Assembly (NCBI RefSeq): GCF_002272865.1
Contig: NZ_MLAP01000001.1
Coordinates: 186,001-250,000 of the forward strand
Source: Helicobacter sp. 12S02634-8
Lineage (GTDB): Bacteria; Campylobacterota; Campylobacteria; Campylobacterales; Helicobacteraceae
DNA: 64,000 nt
Reading direction: 5' to 3'
Each line of letters begins with the position of its first letter. Positions within the stretch are counted from its first letter, which is position 1. The position numbers were made by a program, and so were the translations under genes. Shown here piece after piece: positions 1 to 8,240 of this stretch. The notes under the pieces were generated by a model. The model did not search any database. It was given only the letters and a program-made list of their open reading frames with translations, and was not told the origin of the DNA.

Positions 1-2193
1 TTCTGCCCCTAGATTCAAAAATATGTTGTATTTTATCGCATAAAGTCCTATTTTGAAATACCCCTCCAGAAAACACTACAGGCCTATCTGCATAGCACTC
101 ACTCATACTCCAAGCAATCTGCGCTAAGGTATTGATAAATTTGCCCGCAACCTTATGTGTAGCCCCTGAGAGAATATCTTCTTGCATTTGTGCGAGCATT
201 GGGGCATACACCACCACGCCATCTTCAAGCAAAAAGTCATAAAAGCTATCACCCTCCCATTTTGCAGCAGCACTCTCTAGCAACACCCCTGATTCGCCCT
301 CATAGCTATTCTCTTCAAGCAGCCCACACCAACTAGCCACAGCATCAAAGAGCCTACCGACTGAGCTTGTGTGGATTGTATTGATATTTTTTTCTAGCAT
401 TGTTTTTAAAAGCTGGCTTTCACTAGGAGGGATTCTTTGTTCCCATCGCTCTATCAAGCCATTTATACGATGTTTTAGGGCTAAAGCATAGCCGATTTTA
501 TAGATTTTTCTGATCGCAGCTTCCCCTCCAATCAAAGGGAGTTTTTCAAAATGCCCCACACGCACCGCCTCTTGCAAACTCCCTAAAAAAAACTCTCCAC
601 CCCATATGCTCCCATCATCTCCTAGACCTGTCCCGTCCCATATAATGCCTAAAACTTGTGTCTGGGGCGTGATGGAGTTATCTTGCAAGATCGCCTCAGC
701 AAATACTGCATAAAAATGCGCGAGATGGTGCTGGAGTTTGATATGCCCACAAGGTATTTGTATGGATTTTTTAGCGCTTAAAATACTAGAATGATAATCT
801 GGGTGCAAATCTGAACATAAAACATCTGGAGTCAAGGCATAAAATTCCTTGAAAAAATCAAATATATTTTCATATCTTTGCATACTTGCAGGATTTGTCA
901 AATCCCCGATATAAGGTGCAATCAAAAATTGATTTTTCGCCCCATAAGTCAGGCTAGATTTTTGAGAAGCGCCCATACCCACACATAGCTTAGAACTCTT
1001 TGTTATATCAAGCCTAATATCTAAGGGTGCAAGCCCTCGCCCTAGGCGCATGACGCCCATCTTGCCCCCTAGCATACTCACCACACTATCATCAATAGAG
1101 CGCACAATCTCTCGGGGATAATCTAGCACACTATCAAATACACTGCCAAGTTTCTCCTCCAACTCCTCTAAAGAGGCAATGATAGGCTCTCCTCCTACAT
1201 TAGCACTCGTAAAAACAATAGGGAAATCAAGGGAAGCAAACAGCAAATGGTGTATCCCACTATAGGGCAAAATAATCCCTAGTGTTTCAATCTCTGGGGC
1301 AATCAAGGCAGAATATGGCTGATAAGCACGTTTTGGGGCTAAAAGGATTGGGGCTGCAGGACTGCTTAAAATTTCTAGCTCTATTTGAGTGAGTTTTGTG
1401 AGGGCTTGGGCCATTGTGAGGTCTTTGACCATCAGTGCAAAAGGTTTTTTTGGGCGGTGTTTTTTTGACCTGAGTCTTTGGAGTGTCGTATCATTTCTGC
1501 TATCACACACCAATGCAAAGCCCCCCACGCCCTTAATAGCGACAATCTCACCTGCCTTGAGTGAGTGGATACAGCCTTGCAACGCACTCTCATCATAGCT
1601 CCATTGCTTGTTTGTATCACGAAATCGCAGTTCAATGGCACATTTTGGGCAAGAATTTGGCTGTGCTCCAAACCTCCTGTCACTAGGATTGTCATATTCT
1701 CTTTGGCAATCTACACACATCTTAAAAGGTGCCATTGTCGTATTTTTGCGATCATAAGGGAGTGCTGTGATGATACTATATCGAGGGCCACAATGGGCAC
1801 AAGTAGTGAAGGCATAGCGATAATGCCTGTCTTTGGGGTCTGAGATCTCTTGCAAGCAGTCTTTGCAAAGTGCAATGTCTTTAGGCAATAAACTCTCTAT
1901 GCTTGCACGTTTTGCTCGACTCTTTGCGATCTCAAAGCCCTCTAATTCCCTCTCTAAAGCACAATCTTCCATCTGCATGCTATCAATGCGTGCGTGGGGT
2001 GGGAGCTTGTGCGTGAGTATGGCTATGAACTTTTCACTCCATTGGTGCTCTAAAACCACCTCAACATCACCACCAAGATTTTTGACCCAGCCCTTTGTGC
2101 CTAAATCTTGCGCGATACGATAGACAAAAGGCCTAAACCCCACCCCTTGCACAATGCCTTTGATAAGGATTTTTATATATTTAGCACTCAAAT
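1..2193 (-). CDS. hypF: Carbamoyltransferase HypF, C-terminus cut by the left window edge
   Basis: HypF makes the CN ligands of the [NiFe]-hydrogenase centre from carbamoyl phosphate, working with HypE in the cytoplasm. About 731 codons are visible. They start with the acylphosphatase motif GIVQGVGFRPF, followed by paired zinc-finger CxxC motifs (CKDC, CAHC, CVDC, CPKC), a YrdC/Sua5-like domain containing SANVGGEP, and a Kae1-like domain with HHLAHFYAVFAE and a late FSGGVFQN. The frame is still open at base 1, so only the extreme C-terminus is missing. The start is TTG at 2193-2191: an in-frame stop lies three codons upstream, and AGGTG sits six bases before the TTG, inside the end of aguA. 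The gene begins 10 bp after the aguA stop, so the two are probably co-transcribed. Identity is near certain; the TTG start is inferred. Confidence 0.95.
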
Positions 2194-2203
2194 ATATCAC
2201 CTG

Positions 2204-3214
2204 CTAATAAATCTGCATTGTAACGCAATGTAGGCTTCCGTGCTGCTTGATGAGCGTGCGGCAATCAATGCCTATCACCTCTTTATCGGAGCAATTTTTC
2301 TGTAAAATTTCAAGGACTTGGGCGTCTTTTTTATCCCCATAGGTAGGGACAAGCAGTGCATTGTTGATGAATAAAAAGTTTGCATAAGTCGCTGGCAAGC
2401 GCTGTTTGCCATCATCAATAGCACTAGGCAAGGGGAGAGGGATTAATGTATAGGGCTTGCCTTGTGCGTTTTTGAGCGCTAAGAGCTCATCTTGCATTTT
2501 TTGCAAAGGTGCATAATGCACATCATTTTTATCCTCGCACTGCACATAAGCGATTGTTTGGGGGTTGAGAAACCTTACTAGAGTATCGATATGCCCATCA
2601 GTATCATCACCAACCAAATACCCTGAATGCAGCCATAAAACCTCTTGAACGCCCAAAACCTCTTTGAGATTTGCTTCAATCTGGGATTGGGATAAATGGG
2701 GATTGCGATTGGGCTCTAGGAGGCATTGCGTGTTGGTAAGAAGCCTGCCTTGCCCATCTGTATCGATACTGCCCCCCTCAAGTATGAGGGGCATTTTTGT
2801 CATTGCATGGGGCAAAATCCCTGCTGCGCTCAGTCGCGTATTGACTTGATTGTCTTTATCAGAACGGAATTTCAAGCCCCAACCATTGAACCCAAAATCC
2901 AAGAGCTTCACGCACCCATCTTCTTCAATGCTGATAGGGCCAAAATCCCGTGCCCAAGTGTCATTGACTGGTATTTCAAGGAGCTTGACTTGAGGGATTT
3001 GCAGATGTTGCAACATAGCCTTGCCGATCAAATCATCAGGGTCTATACACACCCACACAGGCTCAAATCGTGCGATTTCTCTGATGATTGCTAAGAAATT
3101 TTCCCTTGCAGCTTCTATGGATTCTATCCAATCACTTTTTTCGTGGGGAAAAGCCATCAACACAGCCCTTTGCCTCTCCCATTCGGCCTTGAATCGTTTG
3201 GTCTTTCCTTGCAT
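2204..3214 (-). CDS. aguA: Agmatine deiminase family protein (AguA type)
   Basis: This is a member of the Porphyromonas-type peptidyl-arginine/agmatine deiminase family, which hydrolyses agmatine to N-carbamoylputrescine and ammonia in polyamine synthesis. The 336-residue protein has the family landmarks NDTWARDFGP (84-93), LEGGS (145-149) with the active-site Glu, GDDTDGHIDT with His208, and the nucleophilic Cys330 in GSLHCVTMQ. The length is normal for bacterial AguA. ATG follows AAGG with suitable spacing. It is divergent from tsaD and is followed after 10 bp by hypF; the pairing with hypF has no obvious metabolic logic and may only reflect transcription. Agmatine is the most likely substrate, although a related free-arginine deiminase specificity cannot be excluded from sequence. 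Confidence 0.9.
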   Translation of the reverse strand: MQGKTKRFKAEWERQRAVLMAFPHEKSDWIESIEAARENFLAIIREIARFEPVWVCIDPDDLIGKAMLQHLQIPQVKLLEIPVNDTWARDFGPISIEEDGCVKLLDFGFNGWGLKFRSDKDNQVNTRLSAAGILPHAMTKMPLILEGGSIDTDGQGRLLTNTQCLLEPNRNPHLSQSQIEANLKEVLGVQEVLWLHSGYLVGDDTDGHIDTLVRFLNPQTIAYVQCEDKNDVHYAPLQKMQDELLALKNAQGKPYTLIPLPLPSAIDDGKQRLPATYANFLFINNALLVPTYGDKKDAQVLEILQKNCSDKEVIGIDCRTLIKQHGSLHCVTMQIY

Positions 3215-3235
3215 TTTGAACCTTTTAATTTTGGT

Positions 3236-3241
3236 TATAAT
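3236..3241 (+). promoter_or_regulatory. Putative -10 box of tsaD
   Basis: TATAAT lies 36 bases before the tsaD ATG in the 63-bp space between the divergent aguA and tsaD genes. There is no good TTGACA-like -35, which is typical of Helicobacter sigma80 promoters. Position and sequence are seen; activity is inferred. Confidence 0.5.
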
Positions 3242-3277
3242 TTGATAGATAATTTTACCTTATAAAATGGAACGATA

Positions 3278-4327
3278 ATGATTTTAAGCATAGAAAGCAG
3301 TTGTGATGATAGCTCCATAGCCCTCACTGAAATTGCAACTTCCAAGCTCCTTTTCCATATCAAGATTTCTCAAGAAAACACACACAGCGCCTATGGAGGG
3401 GTCGTCCCAGAGATTGCCTCACGCCTACACGCCCAAGCCCTCCCCCAAATCCTCGCACAAACCAAGGCTTTTCTTGGCGGGAGTTTCCAAGCCCTAAAAG
3501 CTATCGCAGTCACCACAGAACCGGGCTTGAGTATCACGCTCATTGAAGGGCTGATGATGGCTAAAGCGCTCGCTCTTAGCTTAAACCTCCCACTCATCGG
3601 GGTCAATCACCTCAAAGGGCATATTTATTCTCTATTCATCAACCAGCCCAAGGCCATTTTCCCCTTGAGTGTCTTACTTATCTCAGGGGGGCATACCCTC
3701 ATTATCCAAGCCCAAAGCCCAACACAAATGCGTATCATCGCTAAAAGTATGGACGATAGCTTTGGAGAGAGCTTTGATAAAGTTTCTAAAATGCTATCTC
3801 TTGGCTATCCGGGGGGTCCTATCATCGAAAAATACGCCTCCCTTTGCCCGCCCAACCAAGCCGCCCCTTTCCCCCTCCCGCTCAAGCACTCTCAAGAGCT
3901 AGCCTTTAGCTTTTCAGGGCTTAAAAACGCTGTGCGCCTTGCGATACTCAAAGCCCAAGAAAATGGAGTAGATACCACGCAAGAAGCATTTATCGCTTCG
4001 ATATGTGCGGGCTTTCAGCAAAGGGCGTGCGAACATCTGATAAAAAATATCACCCAATACCTCCAAGCCAACAAAACCCACGCCCATAGTATCAAACACC
4101 TCTGCATTGTGGGGGGTGGGAGTGCGAATATGTATCTGCGCGCAAAGCTCAAAACGCTCTGTGATTCTTTTGGTTGTGAATTGTTGCTAGCGCCTTTGGA
4201 GTTTTGCTCTGATAATGCTGCTATGATCGGGCGCGCTGCACTTGAAAAATACCACAACAAAGACTTCACACACCCTCAAGATCTGCAAGCCTCTCCAAAA
4301 AGTGGAGCAAGTGAATTTTTGCCCTAG
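3278..4327 (+). CDS. tsaD: tRNA N6-adenosine threonylcarbamoyltransferase TsaD
   Basis: TsaD transfers the threonylcarbamoyl group from TC-AMP to A37 of ANN-decoding tRNAs, as the catalytic subunit of the TsaBDE complex. The 349-residue protein begins MILSIESSCDDSS, has the HSAYGGVVPEIASRLH segment, the iron-binding pair His111/His115 in GVNHLKGHIYS, SGGHT at about 135, GESFDK, and a late SDNAAMIGRAA carrying the third metal ligand Asp. Length and order match the Kae1/Qri7/YgjD family. The start has only a weak GGAA ribosome site. Its product would supply the t6A that MtaB (46021-47292) later methylthiolates, so both enzymes of that pathway lie in this window, though unlinked. Confidence 0.97.
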   Translation: MILSIESSCDDSSIALTEIATSKLLFHIKISQENTHSAYGGVVPEIASRLHAQALPQILAQTKAFLGGSFQALKAIAVTTEPGLSITLIEGLMMAKALALSLNLPLIGVNHLKGHIYSLFINQPKAIFPLSVLLISGGHTLIIQAQSPTQMRIIAKSMDDSFGESFDKVSKMLSLGYPGGPIIEKYASLCPPNQAAPFPLPLKHSQELAFSFSGLKNAVRLAILKAQENGVDTTQEAFIASICAGFQQRACEHLIKNITQYLQANKTHAHSIKHLCIVGGGSANMYLRAKLKTLCDSFGCELLLAPLEFCSDNAAMIGRAALEKYHNKDFTHPQDLQASPKSGASEFLP

Positions 4328-4401
4328 ACCCTAGATTGCCCTAGATGGAGGAAAATCTGCTTGGATACTTGCACTTTTAGTTTGCATATTCCCTTGTGTA
4401 G

Positions 4402-5322
4402 CTAGCTTGTGCCCCCTTGACAGCCAGAGTTTTTGGGGGCAAAAATATTTTTCTTTTTGAGATTGCAGATAAATTCTTGAATAATTTCTTTTTTTATCAA
4501 AATAGGCACTGAAGAAGAAGCGATACTAAAAATCCCCAAAAACTCACCATCTTTATTGAAATATGGCTTGCCAAAAATGGGGGCTTGCCCAGAGGTGTTT
4601 GGCAAAGAATAGCCATAAGATACTTTTTTAGCCAAAGTGCCATCATAATGGCTTTCTTCTTTGATGGGGATAGTCCTGCGGATACCAAAGGTATCAGAAT
4701 CTTGCAATACAGGGTAATACAAGCCCCCTAAAATCAGCTTTTTAGTGGGGGTGGGAGAAAAGATTGCTTGAGCGTATTTTTCATAAATCCTTTTGTGATA
4801 ATAGCTCTCTGGACGGGTGTTGCAATAATCATCTGTGAAAGCAGAGGTTTTGAGCAATGCAAGTCCTTTTGTGCTATCAAGGGCTTTGAGCTGTAGCTGC
4901 GCGATACAAATCAAGGGCTTAGCGCTATCATCTTGCATACGCGCTAAGATCTTTTGAGGATACAAGCCCTCTGTAAAGGTGAGTTCTGATGAGGTCAGAT
5001 AAAATCCATCTTTTAAAAGCAATGCAAAGCCCTCTTTGAGCGTCCCATCGCCAAAATATGCTGTGATAAATACCGTGCTGTATATCCATCTGAAAGCTTG
5101 GGAAAAATGCGAGGAAGTATCAAGATGAGCGAGATCTGTGGGGGTGAGCAGAGAAATGGAGTCATGCATGGCATATGTGGAGGGGGAGTTGAGGGCTTGC
5201 GTATTTGTCTGGGGAGTTTCTTCATTGAGTTCTAATGTGTCTTCAGAAGCCCTAAGACCCATATATGAAGCGAACACAAGGCAAACAGCACAATGGATAA
5301 AAGGAAAATTTTTCTGACCCAC
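4402..5322 (-). CDS. Secreted protein with a degenerate trypsin-like fold
   Basis: No firm family is recognised. The 306-residue protein starts with a hydrophobic segment (about residues 7-24, FPFIHCAVCLVFASYMG) that looks like a signal peptide or anchor, then a Thr/Ser/Asn-rich linker. From about residue 80 the pattern resembles a chymotrypsin/HtrA-like beta-barrel: a TVFITAYFGDGTLKEGFALL stretch like the first barrel strands, and a later segment APIFGKPYFNKDGEFLGIFS resembling the GDSGGPLFN-x-GEVVGI region. The serine-containing GDSGG is not present, and no clear His or Asp triad residue stands out, so it may be an inactive binder. GTG at 5322 is used, with GGGATAT upstream. It is convergent with tsaD and divergent from the cyclophilin. 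Confidence that it is a real gene is high; the fold is a guess. Confidence 0.8.
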   Translation of the reverse strand: MGQKNFPFIHCAVCLVFASYMGLRASEDTLELNEETPQTNTQALNSPSTYAMHDSISLLTPTDLAHLDTSSHFSQAFRWIYSTVFITAYFGDGTLKEGFALLLKDGFYLTSSELTFTEGLYPQKILARMQDDSAKPLICIAQLQLKALDSTKGLALLKTSAFTDDYCNTRPESYYHKRIYEKYAQAIFSPTPTKKLILGGLYYPVLQDSDTFGIRRTIPIKEESHYDGTLAKKVSYGYSLPNTSGQAPIFGKPYFNKDGEFLGIFSIASSSVPILIKKEIIQEFICNLKKKNIFAPKNSGCQGGTS

Positions 5323-5414
5323 TTACATATCCCGACTTCAAATTATTGATTTTCAAAGATTAAAATCGGTAAAATTGCATTTGAGTTTAATCACAATCAT
5401 TGAAGGGATATAAA

Positions 5415-5918
5415 ATGCCAGAATTAAAAGTATATACAATCGATCCAGCAGCACTCCAAAAGCTCCAATACGCACTGATAAAGACCAATAAAGGTGAGAT
5501 GTGTATCAAGCTTTTCCCTGATAATGCCCCACAAACAGTCACGAATTTTGCGTCATTGGCACAAGCACATTTTTATGATGGCTTGAAATTCCATCGCGTG
5601 ATACAAGGTTTTGTCGCACAAGGAGGCTGTCCAGAGGGCAGTGGGCGCGGGGGACCGGGCTATCAGATCCAATGCGAGCTAGAGGGCAATCCCAATAAGC
5701 ACAAAAAAGGCGCACTCTCTATGGCACACGCAGGGCGCAATACAGGGGGGAGTCAATTTTTCTTGTGCTTTGTCCCCTTGCCCCATTTAGATGGCGAGCA
5801 TACCGTTTTTGGACAGATCGACCCCACAGATCAAGCAAGCCTAGCAGTCCTTGATACACTCAAACAAGATGACACCATCGAATCTATCTCTATCACAGAG
5901 AGCAAGCCAAAGGCATAA
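5415..5918 (+). CDS. ppiA: Cyclophilin-type peptidyl-prolyl cis-trans isomerase
   Basis: Cyclophilins catalyse cis-trans isomerisation of X-Pro bonds. The family signature is complete: FHRVIQGFVAQGG with the catalytic Arg, GSGRGGPGYQIQCE, GALSMAHAGRNTGGSQFFLC with the substrate-binding residues, and HLDGEHTVFGQI. There is no signal peptide, so this is a cytoplasmic form of about 167 residues. An upstream in-frame ATG at 5400 exists, but the AAGGGA ribosome site lies between it and the ATG at 5415, with six bases of spacing to the latter, so 5415 is preferred. The dynamin-like gene starts 45 bp downstream after a small hairpin, and read-through into it is plausible. Confidence 0.95.
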   Translation: MPELKVYTIDPAALQKLQYALIKTNKGEMCIKLFPDNAPQTVTNFASLAQAHFYDGLKFHRVIQGFVAQGGCPEGSGRGGPGYQIQCELEGNPNKHKKGALSMAHAGRNTGGSQFFLCFVPLPHLDGEHTVFGQIDPTDQASLAVLDTLKQDDTIESISITESKPKA

Positions 5919-5927
5919 ACAGCACAA

Positions 5928-5947
5928 GCAAGGCTTATAGGCCTTGC
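5928..5947 (+). promoter_or_regulatory. Intergenic hairpin between the cyclophilin and dynamin-like genes
   Basis: GCAAGGC and GCCTTGC form a perfect 7-bp stem around the 6-base loop TTATAG. No T-run follows; instead the AAAGGG ribosome site of the next gene begins five bases later. It may act as an attenuator, a processing site or an mRNA stabiliser rather than a classical terminator. Confidence 0.5.
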
Positions 5948-5963
5948 AACCAAAGGGCTTTCA

Positions 5964-8240
5964 ATGGAAACAAAAAATGACATCGCTGCATACTTCTTCC
6001 TTTTGGTCTATTCTCAAGACGCCCCAGAGGGTATAGCAGTCGATTTTGGGGTGTTGGATACATCTTGTGTTATAGAAGTTTTTGCTATCATCTTGAGCTA
6101 TAACAACAGAAATAAAGACATATTTCTCCATATGCCCTTATTTGCCGCACTGCTTGCAAGACTCCAAATACCCCACGCACATTTATCTGTCCTTGCATTG
6201 CAAAAATCTCTGCTGGATTATTTGCAAAATAAAGGCACTCGCAAGATGATCGAGGGGATATTTGAGCATTTAGGGGGGCTCAAGATTAAAGGTGTGATTT
6301 TATATGAAGAAGAGCAATGTATCAAAACAAGCTTCAAATATAAACTCCATAGCCTCATAGGCACACTCAAAAAACACTCCAAACCCCCTAAGGTTAAGAA
6401 AAATAAAGTTTTTGATATCCAAAATAGCTGGTTTGATGGGCATATTCAAGCCATCAAGCATATTTTAGAACTTTTCCAGAGTGCCCCTGCCCTGCCCCTT
6501 TGGCTCAAAGATTTCATCACAGACCAGATCCAAAAGATATGCAATCAAAAGTTTGAAATCTCTGTATGTGGGGTGGCTAAATCGGGCAAATCGACACTTT
6601 TAAATGCCTTATTGCACCAAGAGATTTTACCCATTTCTGCCATACCTGAAACAACCAACAAAATCACACTGACCCATGACCCCCAAGCAAAAGGGACAAT
6701 CACATTTCTGACACAAAGCGAGTGGGAGGGGGTGATTGATAATGCGAGCTTTGATGATGAACTCCAAGTCGCCATCAAAGAGGCTCAAAACTCCTTTGCT
6801 AGCTATGTCGAGCCCCTCATCACGCCCAAAGGGACGACCATAGAAGTCAAGCCCGAAGAAATCAAGGCCTATGCTAGCAGCGAACACCCCTCTAAGATGT
6901 CTTATTTGGTCAAAGAAATCACCATCTACTCCCCCATCAATCTACTCAAAAACAATCTTGTATTCATCAATACCCCCAATACCAACACGCATTTCAATTT
7001 CAAAACCCATCAAATCGAAAACTCCATCGCCCATAGCGTGATCACGCTCTATCTCATCAACGCCTCTAAGCCCTTGCTGCAAAAAGACATTGATTTTCTC
7101 TCCCATATAATCCATTATGAAAATCTCGAAAAAATACTGATTATTTTCACACGCGCTGATCTCATCAACCTCCCAGAAATGAAGCACTTGAGTCAAGACA
7201 TCATCACAGCAATCCAAAACAGCCCCCACACCGATAGCAAAAAGCTCAAAAAAGACATTGCAAAAATCGATTTTATCCCAGTATCAGGGATTTTAGCGCT
7301 ATTGCATCGGACAGATCGCTCCGATGAAGCCCTATCGCGGGGCTATGATATTGAAGACACGGGGATTTTTGCCCTAGAAGAATACATCAATAGTATCATA
7401 TTCAAGCAGCCCACTAGCTTTTCAAGACATCTATTCTCCCACGCATATATGCTGCTTGATTGGGGGATAGAAAAATATTTAAGCCTCCAAATGCTCCCTC
7501 AAGACCCACCCCAAAAGCTTGCCCCAAAGCTCAAAGAAAGTCGGGCGTATGCTATTGGTTTGAGTGAAAAAATCATCAAGGCCATTGAAGAAGCAACAAA
7601 AAACTCCAAAATCAAAATCAAAGATCTTGGGCTCAATCTCAAAGGCCATCTCATCGATTTCATCTCCTATGAAATCTCTCACAACAAACGCATCAACGCC
7701 CAAAGACTCCAAGACATCATAGCTGATAATCTCAGAGATAGCCTTAAATACCTCATAGAAAAAACGCAAGAAAATTGCAACAAAAAAATAAAAAATTTCA
7801 TCGAAGACCTAGGGCTTGCCTATACCAACCTGCCCTTGCAAGATAGCGAAAATAACCTGCTTTTATGGTATCAAAAAGCCATCATCAAAGCGAGCCAATA
7901 CCCCTATACACAAGGCGAACTCAATCTTTATACCAACGAACTCAAAAAATATATCAGCTATATCCTCAAAGATGGCGCAAAGCTCAAGGATATTCAAGAA
8001 AACATCGATAGGGCTTTTGAAATCAGCCTTAAGAGTATCACGATTTATCTCGATGAAAAAACCCACAAGCATATTGCTGCATTTTTGCAATCTATCGATG
8101 GAATGCTAGACGCCCTAGAATATATCATCACCCACTCTGCTCCCATCCAAATAAGCCCTCAAGATGCCCCCAGATTGCACTGCAAACCCTTACAAGAAAG
8201 TATCAAAAAGCAACTCAAAGAACTCAAAGGCAGCAAATGA
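5964..8240 (+). CDS. Bacterial dynamin-like GTPase, first of a pair (DLP1-like)
   Basis: This is a large membrane-remodelling GTPase of the bacterial dynamin-like family. Tandem dynamin-like genes of this layout are known from Campylobacter jejuni (the Cj-DLP1/DLP2 pair that tethers membranes). The 758-residue protein has about 200 N-terminal residues of unknown fold, then a GTPase domain: P-loop VCGVAKSGKSTLLNAL (about 201-216), switch-I threonines in PETTNK (about 229-233), a G3-like FINTPNTN (about 334-341) with Asn for the usual Asp and final Gly, and FTRAD as G4 (about 395-399). The C-terminal 300 residues are long amphipathic helices rich in Lys/Glu/Leu, as in dynamin stalks, with no obvious transmembrane span. 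ATG follows AAAGGG. It overlaps the next gene by ATGA, indicating translational coupling and probably equal stoichiometry. A lipid-binding paddle is expected but cannot be pinned down by eye. Confidence 0.85.
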   Translation: METKNDIAAYFFLLVYSQDAPEGIAVDFGVLDTSCVIEVFAIILSYNNRNKDIFLHMPLFAALLARLQIPHAHLSVLALQKSLLDYLQNKGTRKMIEGIFEHLGGLKIKGVILYEEEQCIKTSFKYKLHSLIGTLKKHSKPPKVKKNKVFDIQNSWFDGHIQAIKHILELFQSAPALPLWLKDFITDQIQKICNQKFEISVCGVAKSGKSTLLNALLHQEILPISAIPETTNKITLTHDPQAKGTITFLTQSEWEGVIDNASFDDELQVAIKEAQNSFASYVEPLITPKGTTIEVKPEEIKAYASSEHPSKMSYLVKEITIYSPINLLKNNLVFINTPNTNTHFNFKTHQIENSIAHSVITLYLINASKPLLQKDIDFLSHIIHYENLEKILIIFTRADLINLPEMKHLSQDIITAIQNSPHTDSKKLKKDIAKIDFIPVSGILALLHRTDRSDEALSRGYDIEDTGIFALEEYINSIIFKQPTSFSRHLFSHAYMLLDWGIEKYLSLQMLPQDPPQKLAPKLKESRAYAIGLSEKIIKAIEEATKNSKIKIKDLGLNLKGHLIDFISYEISHNKRINAQRLQDIIADNLRDSLKYLIEKTQENCNKKIKNFIEDLGLAYTNLPLQDSENNLLLWYQKAIIKASQYPYTQGELNLYTNELKKYISYILKDGAKLKDIQENIDRAFEISLKSITIYLDEKTHKHIAAFLQSIDGMLDALEYIITHSAPIQISPQDAPRLHCKPLQESIKKQLKELKGSK

